Assembly: GCA_963755335.1 (NCBI GenBank)
Contig: CAVWJW010000004.1
Location: 434,001 to 498,000, forward strand
Length of the DNA stretch: 64,000 nucleotides
From: UBA10649 sp963755335
GTDB taxonomy: Bacteria > Actinomycetota > Actinomycetes > S36-B12
Reading direction: 5' to 3'
A program made the position numbers and the translations under genes. Position 1 is the stretch's first letter; every line of letters begins with the position of its first letter. The notes beneath the pieces were generated by a model. It was not told where the DNA came from, did no database searches, and saw nothing but the letters and a program-made list of their open reading frames with translations. This document shows positions 1 through 8,997 of the stretch, piece by piece.

Positions 1-133
1 CGATCCGGATCCTCCATCTTCGTACGTTGACGAACCCTCGGGGTTGGGGAATCCTTCATCGAGGGACCGAACACACGTCGACATGCCACCGAAGACCTCG
101 TCACCTTTGGTAGATCCAAGGGGGGATGCCTGC

Positions 134-1855
134 ATGGTCGAGATTCTCTACGACATTGTCGGTTGGCGGGCATTTCTCCCCGCCTTTGCGCTGGTCCTGA
201 CGGCGGTGTTGACGTGGCCGGCCTGTTGGCTTGTGTTGGCGAGGTACCGAACGCACGTTTCTCGCGGTATGCGGGCACGCTCGACTTCCATCGTTGCCAC
301 CGTTGGCCCTAGTTCCAGCCGGTCCACGACCGGTCGAACAACATCCCTAGCCATTCCACCGTGGCCACTTCGTGAGCAAGGCACTCCCTTCAGGTCGCTG
401 CACCCGGTTGTTCGGGCCACCGGGAGCTCGGAAACGCGCACCGTCCTCGCGCACCGCGCTCGTGCACAGGTCCGTCGAGCGCAGTTCGCCTACTTGGCCG
501 CTGGCATCGGTTTCGCGGTTTGCGGCGCAGTTGTCCTCGTCTGGACGTCCGACGTCTATTTCCCAGATTGGGGGACCTTCCTCACGTTGGCCCTTACCGC
601 GGGATGGGTGGCCATCCCGATTTCCGCCGCGGTCGGAATCACGAATCCATGGTGGCGCGTCGGTGTTGCGGTGGCGTGGGCGGCAGCGATCGTGGCGGCG
701 TCAAGTGCGACGTACTACGGAGCCCTCGTCGGCCGGAGCGCGGCGCTCTGGGGCGTCGCCGCGATCGTGTATTGGGTCTTCCCTCAGGTGATACTGATCG
801 CGACCACGTCGGCGACTCGGATCCGTGGAGCGTCCTGGTTCGTGGCTCCGTCACTCCTCGCACTCGTCCTTGCGACTGGTTATGCGTGGTTTGCCGTGCG
901 CGAGTGGGGCTCTCCGGGCAGTCCTCTCCGCAACGCTGCTCTCGACCTTGGGGTCAGCGTTTCGCTGCTTGTCGGTTTGATCTGCTATGTGGTCGTCATG
1001 GTGTGGCTGTACGAACGTAAGGCCGTCAGCGACCAGGGACTCCTGATCAGGCAGTGGTGGGTCATGTGCGCCGTCTACATGGCATTCGGTCTGCAGCTCG
1101 ACAAGTCCGCGTGGAGCGAAGGGGGCTGGATTTGGTATCTGGCGTTCGTACCACCGATCACCGCGGCGTTCTTGCTGGCGTGGCTCTTGATGCTGCCCCT
1201 CCGCAGCCGTGCTCGGACTCATCGTCCGGTGCGGCTGTTGCTGTTGCGCACGTTCGGTCATCGAGGGCGCTCCACTCGCCTGCTACGCGATCTGACGAAG
1301 TTCTGGCGTTGGGTCGGGTCGGTGGAACTGATTACCGCCTCGGATCTGGCGACGGAGACGTTGGAGCCCACAGAGTTCCTTGACTTCCTGAGGCGTCGGA
1401 CGAACGACCGCTTCGTCCGTGACCAAGCCGACTTGAAGCAGCGATTGGAGGCACTCGACCTACAGCCTGACGGAGACGGACGCTTTCGAGTAAACGAATT
1501 CCTATGCCGCGACGACACGTGGCGGCCAACGGTGATGGCTCTCGCCACCCAGGCAGACGTCGTGCTCATCGATCTTCGCAACTTCACCGTCGCCAACGAC
1601 GGCGTACGTTTCGAACTCGACGCACTGGTGGCCACTGTCCCGCTGCGAATGGTGGTCGGGATCGTGGACAGGACCACGGATACCGAGCACCTTCGTCACT
1701 GCCTCACCGTGGCGACCGCGAGCGCACGAGAATCGACTCCGGCCATGGACATGCAGGATTCCGGACTGACGCTGTTGCATGTCGGATTCAGGCATCGCTC
1801 CAGAGACGCTTCTCGACTTCTTGATGCCCTCGCTGGCGCCGCGACGCCTCCATGA
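134..1855 (+). CDS. Polytopic membrane protein with cytosolic C-terminal domain, function unknown
   Basis: This protein has about 573 residues. The ATG at 134 is preceded by a purine-rich AAGGGGGGA 8 bases upstream, so it is preferred over the in-frame TTG at 44. The first ~380 residues contain about eight hydrophobic segments, for example around the stretches LPAFALVLTAVL, FVAPSLLALVLA and AFLLAWLLMLPL. The last ~210 residues are soluble. They begin with a VRLLLLRTFG strand and contain ITASDLA, FRVNEFLCRDDTW and VVLIDLRNF, a set of motifs seen in uncharacterised actinobacterial membrane proteins in which the tail looks like a Rossmann-type sensor or effector fold. The catalytic role is unknown. 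The gene stands alone; a DUF3800 fragment follows. Function is not assigned. Confidence 0.85.
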   Translation: MVEILYDIVGWRAFLPAFALVLTAVLTWPACWLVLARYRTHVSRGMRARSTSIVATVGPSSSRSTTGRTTSLAIPPWPLREQGTPFRSLHPVVRATGSSETRTVLAHRARAQVRRAQFAYLAAGIGFAVCGAVVLVWTSDVYFPDWGTFLTLALTAGWVAIPISAAVGITNPWWRVGVAVAWAAAIVAASSATYYGALVGRSAALWGVAAIVYWVFPQVILIATTSATRIRGASWFVAPSLLALVLATGYAWFAVREWGSPGSPLRNAALDLGVSVSLLVGLICYVVVMVWLYERKAVSDQGLLIRQWWVMCAVYMAFGLQLDKSAWSEGGWIWYLAFVPPITAAFLLAWLLMLPLRSRARTHRPVRLLLLRTFGHRGRSTRLLRDLTKFWRWVGSVELITASDLATETLEPTEFLDFLRRRTNDRFVRDQADLKQRLEALDLQPDGDGRFRVNEFLCRDDTWRPTVMALATQADVVLIDLRNFTVANDGVRFELDALVATVPLRMVVGIVDRTTDTEHLRHCLTVATASARESTPAMDMQDSGLTLLHVGFRHRSRDASRLLDALAGAATPP

Positions 1856-1894
1856 GCGATCGTCAGGTTGGTGGGATCTGTCTAGGACGGCCAT

Positions 1895-2200
1895 GTGCGC
1901 ACCGGCCAGTGCGCGCACGCGTACCCACGGGTTCGCATCGGATATGGCATCCGATACAGGCCTCGACCCGTGAGGCGCATTCACGTCCGCCTCACGCGCC
2001 CGATGCTCCCCTCACGCCAGCTGATCCGCTCCACAGTGGAGAACCTCAGTTCCTGGGATCGAGTGGTCATCTACTACGACAACGGCCAGAGAGAACTCAC
2101 GAACCTCGTCCACGGCGTCTTCAACGCGCACCTAACGACCGTCGAGGTCCGCAAAGTTGTCCCGGCACGCTACAGCCTGTTCCAAGTCACCGACCTGTGA
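1895..2200 (+). pseudogene. DUF3800 family C-terminal fragment
   Basis: The open frame encodes about 101 residues, of which the last ~75 resemble the C-terminal part of DUF3800 proteins (RNase H-fold, often near mobile elements). The visible signature is VVIYYDNGQRELTNL followed by a V-P-x-Y-S-L-F-Q-V-T-D-L ending. The family normally continues past this DL with a helix and has an N-terminal catalytic half, both absent here. The piece is therefore a truncated remnant. The first ~25 residues are Arg-rich and do not look like family sequence. Confidence 0.5.
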
Positions 2201-2469
2201 TGTCCTGGCAGTCGGTGAACGCACGCGCCCACTAGGCACGGATCGCTGGCTAAACGGCGCTTCGGGTGGCCTGAATCCATTACGGTGCCAGCAGCACGCC
2301 CGCGACGTCGGCGGCGTGCTTAGCGCGGGCCACCGCTGCCTCCTGCCGAATCCTCCCGCCCGGACCCGGCCGCGGCAATGGCGATCACCCCGGTGATTCC
2401 GACACCGGTCGTATTCATGCGCTCTTCGCGCTCATCGACCCCGTCGGTCGGCCTCATTCGCAAGGACGC

Positions 2470-3210
2470 TCACCCCCCCGCGCCCGGCGACCGGGCAAAC
2501 TCCAGCAGGCCGGCGACGTCGAGGATTGAGACCGCCTGGCTCGTGGTCGCGATCAGCCCGAGGGCACGGAGACTCGAGAGCGCGCGCACCATCGAATTGC
2601 GGGAGACTCCGATCAAGCTGGCAAGCTCATGCTGGGCCAGGGGAACGCCGACCTCGACGCCGTTGGGATCGGCGGAGCGGCCGCGTTCGATCAGCTCGAC
2701 CAGGAACTTGGCCAGCGCGTGCGGGGCATCCACGGCCGTTCGCCCGACGCGTCGCCGATCGGCGGCGCCAAGCCGCCGGATCGTCGTGCGGACGAGAGCG
2801 AGAGAGGCCGCCGGATGGGCCAGCAGGAAGTCCACGAACGCCATCCCGCTGACCGCGAGGACGACCATCGATTCGAGGGCGACGATGCTTGCTGAGCGCG
2901 ACGGAAGGTCGACGAGAGCCTCCAACTCGCCGATCAGGTCCCCGGGCCCGAGGATCCCGAGGACGACAGTCCGGCCATCCACGGTGTCGACGGTGACCTT
3001 GGCCCTGCCTTCGAGCACCACGCAGACCGTGTCGCTCGAATCGCCTTGCCGCATCATCCACTCCCCGCGCTCGTACTGCTGGATGCGACAAAGCCTGCGA
3101 AACGCCGCTCGATCGCCTTCGTCCAGCAATTCCAGGAACCGGGATGCCGCTACATCGGACGGGGACACGTCCGACAATACTGCCCCGTTCTCAGCCGGAC
3201 TTGACTCCAT
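2470..3210 (-). CDS. Crp/Fnr-family transcriptional regulator
   Basis: This protein of about 246 residues has an N-terminal cyclic-nucleotide-binding-type beta roll (GDSSDTVCVVLEGRAKV, then GPGDLIGELEAL). A C-terminal Crp-type winged helix follows, with recognition region LAQHELASLIGVSRNSMVRA. It probably acts as a dimeric cytoplasmic DNA-binding regulator. No Fnr-type cysteine cluster is seen, so an iron-sulfur sensor is unlikely. The ATG at 3210 was chosen. A GTG at 3282 would extend the protein by 24 low-complexity residues but would abut the ribosome site of the divergent gene at 3297. That divergent exported protein is the obvious candidate target. Confidence 0.87.
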   Translation of the reverse strand: MESSPAENGAVLSDVSPSDVAASRFLELLDEGDRAAFRRLCRIQQYERGEWMMRQGDSSDTVCVVLEGRAKVTVDTVDGRTVVLGILGPGDLIGELEALVDLPSRSASIVALESMVVLAVSGMAFVDFLLAHPAASLALVRTTIRRLGAADRRRVGRTAVDAPHALAKFLVELIERGRSADPNGVEVGVPLAQHELASLIGVSRNSMVRALSSLRALGLIATTSQAVSILDVAGLLEFARSPGAGG

Positions 3211-3296
3211 TGACCCATCTGGGGCTGCGCGCTCCCGATTGGCCAGGCTTGGATTTGGTTCGTTCGATGGATCACCAGCCACAGGAGAGGATGACC

Positions 3297-3734
3297 ATGC
3301 ACTCGATCAGGCGATCGCTAGCCGCCATCGGCGCCATCATCGCGCTGCTCGCCCTGACGCCAAGCGCGATGGCGGCCGACCACCGCCCGTTCCACCTTGA
3401 GAAGACCTGCGCCGCTGACGCCTCCGAGCCCCTCGGCTACATCTGCACGATCCAGAACTCCAACTTCAGGTTGTTCGCGCCCGGTACCCACGTCCGCTAC
3501 CTGAGCCAGAATCCGACTGGGGACGTCGTCCAGGCTCGAATCGAGATCAAGGGTGGCAGTACCGATGGCACCTGCACGTGGAGCGACGGCACCCACGCCG
3601 TCTGCATCTTCGGCGGCGGAACCGGCCGCCTGGCGAGATTCCACCTCGACGTCGCCGTCACCGCCAACGCGGACCAGTCCGTTTGGTATTGGGACGGCAA
3701 GTACTGGTTCGGGGAGGGTCCCGACCGCTCGTGA
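3297..3734 (+). CDS. Exported protein with four cysteines, function unknown
   Basis: This protein has 145 residues. It begins with a classical signal peptide (MHSIRRSL, a hydrophobic core IGAIIALLALTPS, then AMAAD as the likely cleavage site). The mature part carries four cysteines (KTCAAD, YICTI, GTCTW, AVCIF), which would fit two disulfides in a small extracellular beta domain. The ATG at 3297 is used because AGGAGAGG at 3283-3290 is correctly spaced from it; the in-frame ATG at 3291 touches that site. The gene is divergent from the Crp-type regulator, suggesting direct regulation. No known family was recognised. Confidence 0.8.
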   Translation: MHSIRRSLAAIGAIIALLALTPSAMAADHRPFHLEKTCAADASEPLGYICTIQNSNFRLFAPGTHVRYLSQNPTGDVVQARIEIKGGSTDGTCTWSDGTHAVCIFGGGTGRLARFHLDVAVTANADQSVWYWDGKYWFGEGPDRS

Positions 3735-4188
3735 CGCGTGGGCCGGCGCCTGCGATCGGCGCATCCCTGAACGCGCGCGACCGACACTGCACCCAGAGGC
3801 ATCACAGTCACCTGGCACTGGGTCACGACACCGGGCACCGTGGGGCGAATCCTGTCATGTCAGGTCATCGCTCCGGGCACGATCGCCAGCTGTACCCGCC
3901 GCAAGGCGTCCTGCACGCTTTACGGACTGATTCCGGGCCGCTAGGGCCACATCACGTCGAACGTTAGCCGAGCCCTTCTCGAGGTGATAGCTGGGCGCAA
4001 CGCCACGCATGATCGCCGTCGTAGAACGGTCTTCTGGGTGGAGCCCGGTGCCTATGACCGAGTCGTCCACGGACGCGCACAAGCAAAGTGTCTGCCCAAC
4101 GGGCACGCAGAGGCGACCGGTGCCGGTGGCCGTCGTAGGTGGCGCCCACTGGGTCTCCCGTCAGATTCCGGCACCCGTTTCTGTGGCG
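3735..4188. other. Gene-free stretch
   Basis: No frame here shows a recognisable protein, a good ribosome site or consistent codon bias. Short overlapping open frames on both strands look like by-products of high GC. Confidence 0.5.
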
Positions 4189-4356
4189 TCAGATCGCGAT
4201 ACGTGGTCCCGCAGAGTCGGGGATGTTGTCCTCCTTGCCGCACCGCGAGCACTCGAGGTAGCGGCCACCTTCGTCGTTGGTCTTCTTGACCCACTTGTGC
4301 ACGCCGACTTTGCATCGCCACGAGGTTCCCGTGGCTACTTCGACTGGTTCATCCAT
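4189..4356 (-). CDS. Small zinc-ribbon-like protein (CxxGxHxW family)
   Basis: This protein has 55 residues. AAGGAG lies 6-7 bases upstream of the ATG at 4356. The sequence shows a RCKVGVHKWVKK motif followed by YLECSRCGKE, that is Cys-x2-Gly-x-His-x-Trp ... Cys-x2-Cys, which would bind one zinc ion. Short proteins with this layout are common and uncharacterised in actinobacteria. Truncated relatives with CRIGVHDWYDV occur at 24809-24931 and 48219-48422, and a more distant one at 56062-56220. A nucleic-acid or partner-protein binding role is possible but not shown. Confidence 0.75.
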   Translation of the reverse strand: MDEPVEVATGTSWRCKVGVHKWVKKTNDEGGRYLECSRCGKEDNIPDSAGPRIAI

Positions 4357-4640
4357 GTGGGTCTCCTTGGGGCATCAGCGATGCCGCCGCCCCCCGGCAG
4401 CCTGACCGCTTTGGACTGTACGCCGACATAGACGTTCGGGGTAGGCCCACGAGGCGGTCCATCTCGACTGGCGTGACTCCGCAAGGGCTGGCGCAAGCAC
4501 GACGCCCGAAACCGCAACACCGCGACGAATCGGCAGGCTAGCACCCGGAAGGAAGACCCCAATGGCGTCGTCGTTCGAAGGTTGCAGCGCGTTCAGGCCA
4601 TGAAGTGTGTCGTGCCGCCCGGGTTGCGGAGCTTCCACTT

Positions 4641-4822
4641 GTTGCGCTGCAACGACTTTGGTGGCCAGGGGCGGGGTCGAACCGCCGGCCCTTCCGATCT
4701 TCAGCCGACCCCGATCGATTCTCGGCCCTCACAAAGTCATTGGTAATCAACAACTATTGGCGTGCCGGCGACTCACAGGAGCCAGCGAGAGCCAGCAAGT
4801 CAGGGCAGACATCAGGGCAGAT
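4641..4822. repeat. att-type module copy 1 (carries the intact tRNA-Phe 3' half)
   Basis: The module begins with the hairpin GTTGCGCTGCAAC (4641-4653), followed by the complete 3' half of tRNA-Phe (4659-4704), the anticodon-arm core TTCCGATCTTCAG, and a right arm. The right arm ends in two AGGGCAGA direct repeats 12 bases apart (to 4822). The right arm is essentially identical to the one at 26051-26168. The outer core seen about 193 bp upstream in other copies is not visible here. See the findings for the attachment-site interpretation. Confidence 0.75.
4659..4704 (-). tRNA. tRNA-Phe 3' half (split gene)
   Basis: Read on the minus strand, this begins in the anticodon loop (CTGAAGA, anticodon GAA at 4700-4702). 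It continues through the 3' anticodon stem TCGGA, a variable loop, a perfect T-arm (GGCGG/TTCGACC/CCGCC), and the acceptor strand CCTGGCC-A-CCA with encoded CCA. The 5' side of the anticodon stem is missing: the sequence diverges immediately after the loop. The acceptor strand is perfectly complementary to GGCCAGG of the 5' half at 54663-54711. On its own it cannot form a tRNA. Confidence 0.85.
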
Positions 4823-4925
4823 ATGTTGCACCGTCGCTCTCACGGCGTCCCGCATCCGGAGCAGGTTGAACTCCATCCGTACGTACGGGGTGCGCCGCGA
4901 CGGCGAGAGATCGACAATCGACGCC

Positions 4926-5567
4926 TCATACGGACCCGCGACGGCGCTTGCCGGACTTGCCGGCGACGAGGCGGGCGTTGACCGCGCTTCGGACGATATC
5001 GATGATCTGGGGGTCATCGTGAAGGAGATACGCGATGTCGGCTCCCGTCAGCATCGTGCCCAGCTCGACGGCGAGGCGGACCGGATCAGACCCGGCGGGC
5101 AGTTCAGCACCGTCCGCGGCCCTGCGTGCTTGGTCCGTGAGCAGCGCGATCCACGCATCGTGTTCGGCAGCGATCAGGTCACGCACGAGCCCGGGGCGGC
5201 TGCCGACCTCGGCCGCGACGCTCGCGAAGAAGCAGCCTCCCGGATAGTCGCGTCGTTCGACGTGGTCCAGGTAGGCCAGGCAGAGGGTACGCAGTTGGGG
5301 GAGCCCGGGAGGGGCCGTCAACGCGGGCTGCACCACCTGTTGCACGAACACTGATCGGGCGTGCCCGATGACGGCGCGCTGCAGTTCCTCTTTCGACCCG
5401 AAGAGGCCGAAGACCCCGCTCTTGCTCATCCCCGTGGCGGTGGCGAGCCCGGCCATCGAGAGGCCGTCGATTCCTTCCACCGTGGCGAGGGCGGCCGCAG
5501 CCTCAAGGATCGCCTCGCGCGACCGATCCCCATCCGTGCGAGATGGTCGTCCGGGAGTGTTCGGCAC
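4926..5567 (-). CDS. TetR/AcrR-family regulator (copy 1)
   Basis: This protein has 213 residues. The N-terminal helix-turn-helix is at residues ~15-60 (SREAILEAAAALATVEG, then LSMAGLATATGMSKSGVFG). A helical ligand-binding domain follows, of the kind found in regulators with a TetR C-terminal domain such as the YcdC type (CFFASVAAEVGSRPGLVRD). It is the divergent partner of the OsmC gene at 5641. The shared promoter has inverted 21-base half-sites (5576-5628), so it probably represses itself and osmC. The protein is identical to copy 2 at 26272; the substitution at 5040 is silent. Confidence 0.9.
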   Translation of the reverse strand: MPNTPGRPSRTDGDRSREAILEAAAALATVEGIDGLSMAGLATATGMSKSGVFGLFGSKEELQRAVIGHARSVFVQQVVQPALTAPPGLPQLRTLCLAYLDHVERRDYPGGCFFASVAAEVGSRPGLVRDLIAAEHDAWIALLTDQARRAADGAELPAGSDPVRLAVELGTMLTGADIAYLLHDDPQIIDIVRSAVNARLVAGKSGKRRRGSV

Positions 5568-5575
5568 CTAGACAA

Positions 5576-5628
5576 ATTAGCACGCACGAGCGTACGGTCT
5601 ACTTGTCCGCACGATCGTGCCAACTAAT
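5576..5628. promoter_or_regulatory. Putative TetR operator between tetR and osmC (copy 1)
   Basis: Two inverted 21-base half-sites of pattern ATTAGnnnGCACGAnCGTnCG face each other with an 11-base spacer. The right one contains the perfect palindrome GCACGATCGTGC. The position between the divergent starts at 5567 and 5641 fits an operator controlling both genes. Confidence 0.6.
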
Positions 5629-5640
5629 GAAGGGCGTTCG

Positions 5641-6180
5641 ATGTCCCCCTCGACTGCGCCAGCCCGTGAAAGACAAGCCCCTCTCCGCAAGGCCTACGTG
5701 AACGATCCCTCGTTGGCCATCACCACCAAGCACGTGGTGTCTCGGCAGACGGACGACACCGACACCTGGCACGGCGTCGTCGGCTCGCCGCAGTTTCCTG
5801 GCACGACCTGGAACTACGGGATCGATGCCAAGGTCGGCGGTGACGACGATCTGCCCAACCCTGGCCACCTGCTGTGCGCCGCACTCGCCGCGTGTCTGGA
5901 GAGCACCACGCGGGCGATGGCCGAGCACCTCGACATCGCCATCGCTGAGCTCGATGTCGAGGTCGTCGGCGACGTCGACGCACGCGGCTGCCTGGCCATC
6001 GACCCAGCCGTCCGATCCGGCTTCCGCCACATCGACGTGGACGTACGCCTCCGAGCCGCCCCGGGCACCGATCCCACCAGGCTGCGAAAGCTATTCGTCC
6101 TCGTGGAGGAACTCTGCGTCACCTTGGATACCCTCCGCACGGGAGTGCCTATAGACGTGCTCACCAAAGCGAGCACGTAG
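5641..6180 (+). CDS. OsmC/Ohr-family protein (copy 1)
   Basis: This protein of 179 residues belongs to the OsmC-like family, many of which are thiol peroxidases reducing organic hydroperoxides. It has the family layout: an N-terminal strand region with WHGVVGSPQFPGTTW, then PNPGHLLCAALAACLEST, where the Cys of LLCAALAACLE lies on the central helix. A C-terminal VEELCVTLDTLR carries the second conserved cysteine position. The ATG at 5641 is preceded by GAAGGG; a GTG at 5617 is the alternative. It is divergent from its TetR regulator. It differs from copy 2 by one Asp/Glu change. Confidence 0.88.
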   Translation: MSPSTAPARERQAPLRKAYVNDPSLAITTKHVVSRQTDDTDTWHGVVGSPQFPGTTWNYGIDAKVGGDDDLPNPGHLLCAALAACLESTTRAMAEHLDIAIAELDVEVVGDVDARGCLAIDPAVRSGFRHIDVDVRLRAAPGTDPTRLRKLFVLVEELCVTLDTLRTGVPIDVLTKAST

Positions 6181-6213
6181 CCAGCCGAGGTCAAGGTGTC
6201 GGCACCGTGAACG

Positions 6214-6281
6214 AGGTCCCCGGAGCGATGGCCCGTCCGCCAGTCGGTGTCGCCGCGATGCACGCGGATCAGTTCGCGAAC
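6214..6281 (-). pseudogene. HxlR-family regulator remnant
   Basis: These ~68 bp match the C-terminal coding part of the intact HxlR gene at 27579-28250 (residues reading RVHRGDTDWRT). About 110 bp just downstream in the intact gene, and everything upstream of the RVHRGD region, are missing. This is a deletion derivative of the cassette seen at 26.0-29.3 kb. Confidence 0.6.
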
Positions 6282-6355
6282 GCTGAGGGGGTCGTCGAGC
6301 CCGGGATGCGAAGGACCTCAAGCGAGTTCAGGGTGCTCGCACGCAAGGAATTCAG

Positions 6356-7742
6356 CTAGGACGTCGTCTTTGCGGCGCTGGTCAGCGAGATGAGAATCGA
6401 TTCGAGCTTGCTCGGATCCTTGACCAGGGCCAGCATTCCCGCCCACCAGTCTTGCTGCAATGAGGCGGGCATCATGTCCCCGGCGGCAAAGCGAACGATG
6501 GGTGCGTCCGTGACTTCCGCGGCGACTGCTTGCCCGACAGGATCCATATAGGTATCCGATGGAACGCTCCGGTTCACGGACGTGAACCCGCCGAGCTTGA
6601 TCGAAGCTTCCTGTGACGGGGCGCCCGCAAGGTAGGTCATGAACGACCGCGCAGGTGGCGTATCCCTCAGCATGACCACCACGTCGGCGCCAATGGTGAT
6701 CGCGCCGCTGTACTCGGGGTTGATCGTCGGAAAGGGGAAGTAGTTGTAGTCATGGCCCGCGACCAGATTCGGGTACTGGGACGCGATGAATCCCTGTGCG
6801 ATCGAGGAGAGGTAGTACATGTAGGCCTGGGTGGCTTGGTGTACAAAGGGGTTCCCCCGTCGCCGTCGCCCGTCGCGAGTATGCCTGCAGTACCTCCGAG
6901 CACATAGCGCTTCGTCTGCACGACGCTGGCGAACATCTCGAACGACTGTTTGATGCAGGGTCGGTCCAGGGAATCTCGGCCGCGATCCACTTGTCGTAGA
7001 GATCCGGGCCGCAGTTGTTGAGCACGATCTCCGAGATCCAGTCGGTGAGGGGCCAGCCGCTGGCCGGGCCACTCGCAGACACCACAGAGAACGGCGTGCG
7101 ACCGTCTGCGACCATCGTGTCGGCCAACGTCATCATTTCATCCCAGGTCTGGGGGACCGTGTAGCCGTCCGCCGCGAACGCTGCCGGGCTGTACCAGACC
7201 GTCGCCTTGTTCGAGGTCTTGTAGAAGATTCCGTACAACGTGCCGTTGTCGCTACCGAGTTCAGTCCATGCAGGCGCGTAATCCTTCGTGACGTGAGTCA
7301 TGTCCAGCACGGAGTCGAGCGGGATCAACTTGCCGTCCTTGGGCCAGTCGTTGCATCACGGCCAGATTCGGCAACACCGCGATATCGGCTGGAGTCCCGG
7401 CCCGGTCGTCGGCGTCGAGCGCGTCGGTAGGTCCTGGGTCCCTTGCCAGTCGACCGTGTACCCGGTGGACCTCTCCCATACGGACTTGACGGTGTCAAAG
7501 TTGTCGTATTCAGGGCCGCTCCACAAGCCGAGAACACGGACGTGTCCCGCGGGGCCTTCGGTGGTGGTGGCGCTTATGGGAGTGGCACTCGAAGGGGCGT
7601 TCATCAGCGCCGTGCTTGGGAGGCGCCGGCTCGTCCCTGCCGTGCTGCCCGCTGGCGAACAGGCAACAGCACAGCTGGCGAGGATGAGCAGACTTGCGGT
7701 CCGCACAATTCTCTGAAAAGGGATCACCGTGATTGCCTCCAT
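6356..7742 (-). pseudogene. ABC transporter sugar-type solute-binding lipoprotein, frame-disrupted
   Basis: Three successive frames together give one extracellular solute-binding protein of family 1 (~430 residues). The first (7727/7742 to ~7360) has a lipoprotein signal LLILASCAVACSP and VLGLWSGPEYDNFDTVKSVW. The second (7328 to ~6950) has GIFYKTSNKATVWYSPAAF and PQTWDEMMTLADT. The third (to 6356) has AYMYYLSSIAQGFIASQYPN and a long C-terminal part. At least three indels are needed, so the gene is either decayed or misread. GTG 7727 has GGAGG 7 bases upstream; ATG 7742 is the alternative. No permease or ATPase genes lie nearby, so the transporter would be incomplete. The substrate is unknown. 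Confidence 0.75.
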
Positions 7743-8439
7743 GACCCCTCCACCAAATACCACGATCTGCAACCATCCCCGGGAAGCCCGCAGAACTCCT
7801 GGACTGAGGATACGTCGGTCGCGGCTAGCGGATCGATCGTGATGAGTGGACCATCCGTGCTCCTCGAAGGAGTCATGATCGACTCACGGAGCCAGCGTCC
7901 GGCGGCAAGTAAGGGCAGAGTTCAGAACGGAAACGGCGGGCGAACGACCAGTTGCGCGCTGTACGCCTGATGTCCGGCGGTGCCACGCCGTGCGTAGCGC
8001 TGAGCGTCCACTACGCCGCCCTCAGGAATACGTTCAGCCCAGACCTTCTGGGCAGGGGGCGTATGCGGCGGACGATGACGCGGACATCTCCGGAGACGAC
8101 AGCGATTCGCGCATGAAGGCGATCAACTTAGGTGCGGAGAACGACGTCACCGACGAGATGGCTGAACGCGGGCGCGGCGCCGCTCGCATCGTCTGTTGGG
8201 ACTCCGCATTGAAGTCCGTCCGCATCCTCGTGGACTCTGTTTCTTTGGCCAACTGCGAGAGGAGTCTGCTCCGCCGCATCCGCGTCCGCAACCCCGAGTG
8301 GACTCAGAAGAATGGGCTATCCACTCATCATCGGGGGGTGAGGATCCTTGACTCATCGGGTTTCCGGATCCTGTCGTGTGGCAGCCTCCGTCACCCTGCT
8401 CCGGACAGTTAACCCCGACACGAACCGCGTAATGGCAGC
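7743..8439. other. Gene-free stretch with a partial att right arm
   Basis: No convincing gene is seen; open frames on both strands lack family motifs. It does contain a 45-bp partial right arm of the dispersed att module at 7881-7925. Confidence 0.45.
7881..7925. repeat. att-type module copy 2 (right arm only)
   Basis: The segment matches the distal part of the module's right arm, from GACTCACGGAGCCAGCG to AAGTAAGGGCAGAG. The core and left arm are absent. It is probably a scar of an earlier cassette boundary. Confidence 0.55.
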
Positions 8440-8997
8440 ATGACAGGCATGCGCGCAGTCGAGCTGCTCTTCGCGGTTGGCTGGGCGGCGTTTTGGCTCT
8501 ACTGGCTCCTCTCAGCGTTCACGGCGAAGCGCAGCAAGGTCGCGTGGTCGGATGAGCTGCTCATCCGCCTCGCGATCGTGGTCTGCGCCATCGTCCTGCT
8601 GCGACTTGGCGTGCTCCGCGGGGGTGACCTCACCACGGACCCGGTGCGAGCCGCGTGCGGGCTGGTCCTCTTCGTGCTCGGGTTGGGCTGCGCTCTGTGG
8701 GCGCGGGTGAACATGGGGCGCAACTGGGGTGGGCCGATGTCTCGCAAGGACGACACAGAGCTGGTTACCGGTGGCCCGTACCGACTCGTTCGGCATCCCA
8801 TCTACGGGGGGATCCTGGTCGCGGGTATCGGAACAGCGATCGCGCTGAACTGGGCATGGCTGGCCGCGGTGGCCCTGTTCGGGGCCTACTTCGTCTACAG
8901 CGCCGTCGTCGAGGAGCGCCACCTGAGCGGGGTATTCCCCGAAAGTTACCTTTCCTACCAGCGATCGACCAAGATGTTCGTCCCGTTCATCCTCTGA
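8440..8997 (+). CDS. Isoprenylcysteine carboxyl methyltransferase-family membrane protein
   Basis: This protein of 185 residues has about five membrane segments. The C-terminal SAM-binding motif is typical of the ICMT/PEMT superfamily (GGPYRLVRHPIYGGILVAG, then VVEERHLSGVFPESYLSYQ with the conserved EE pair). Bacterial members methylate unknown small-molecule or lipid substrates, so the specific reaction is not assigned. It stands alone. A second member of this superfamily lies at 23356-23853. Confidence 0.85.
   Translation: MTGMRAVELLFAVGWAAFWLYWLLSAFTAKRSKVAWSDELLIRLAIVVCAIVLLRLGVLRGGDLTTDPVRAACGLVLFVLGLGCALWARVNMGRNWGGPMSRKDDTELVTGGPYRLVRHPIYGGILVAGIGTAIALNWAWLAAVALFGAYFVYSAVVEERHLSGVFPESYLSYQRSTKMFVPFIL

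Larger units (their letters stand above)
4694..6214. repeat. 1.52-kb direct repeat, copy 1 (TetR/OsmC)
   Basis: This segment is nearly identical to 26040-27560. I found only four substitutions, at 5040, 5347, 5954 and about 6125. It starts exactly at the tRNA core and ends inside the 3' end of an HxlR-type gene. After 6214 copy 1 skips about 110 bp relative to copy 2, then resumes for about 68 bp. The start at the core suggests two integrations of the same cassette type. Confidence 0.9.

Noticed and set aside
44..133. Upstream TTG start for the first membrane protein
   Set aside because: The ATG at 134 has a good ribosome site and begins just before the first membrane helix; the 30 extra residues look non-coding.
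3144..3296. Upstream start for the exported protein
   Set aside because: It would bury the signal peptide inside the protein; AGGAGAGG and the ATG at 3297 fit a secreted product.
7990..8412. 140-residue plus-strand frame and its minus-strand mirror at 8034-8291
   Set aside because: No ribosome site, family motif or codon bias on either strand; both look like GC-driven open frames.
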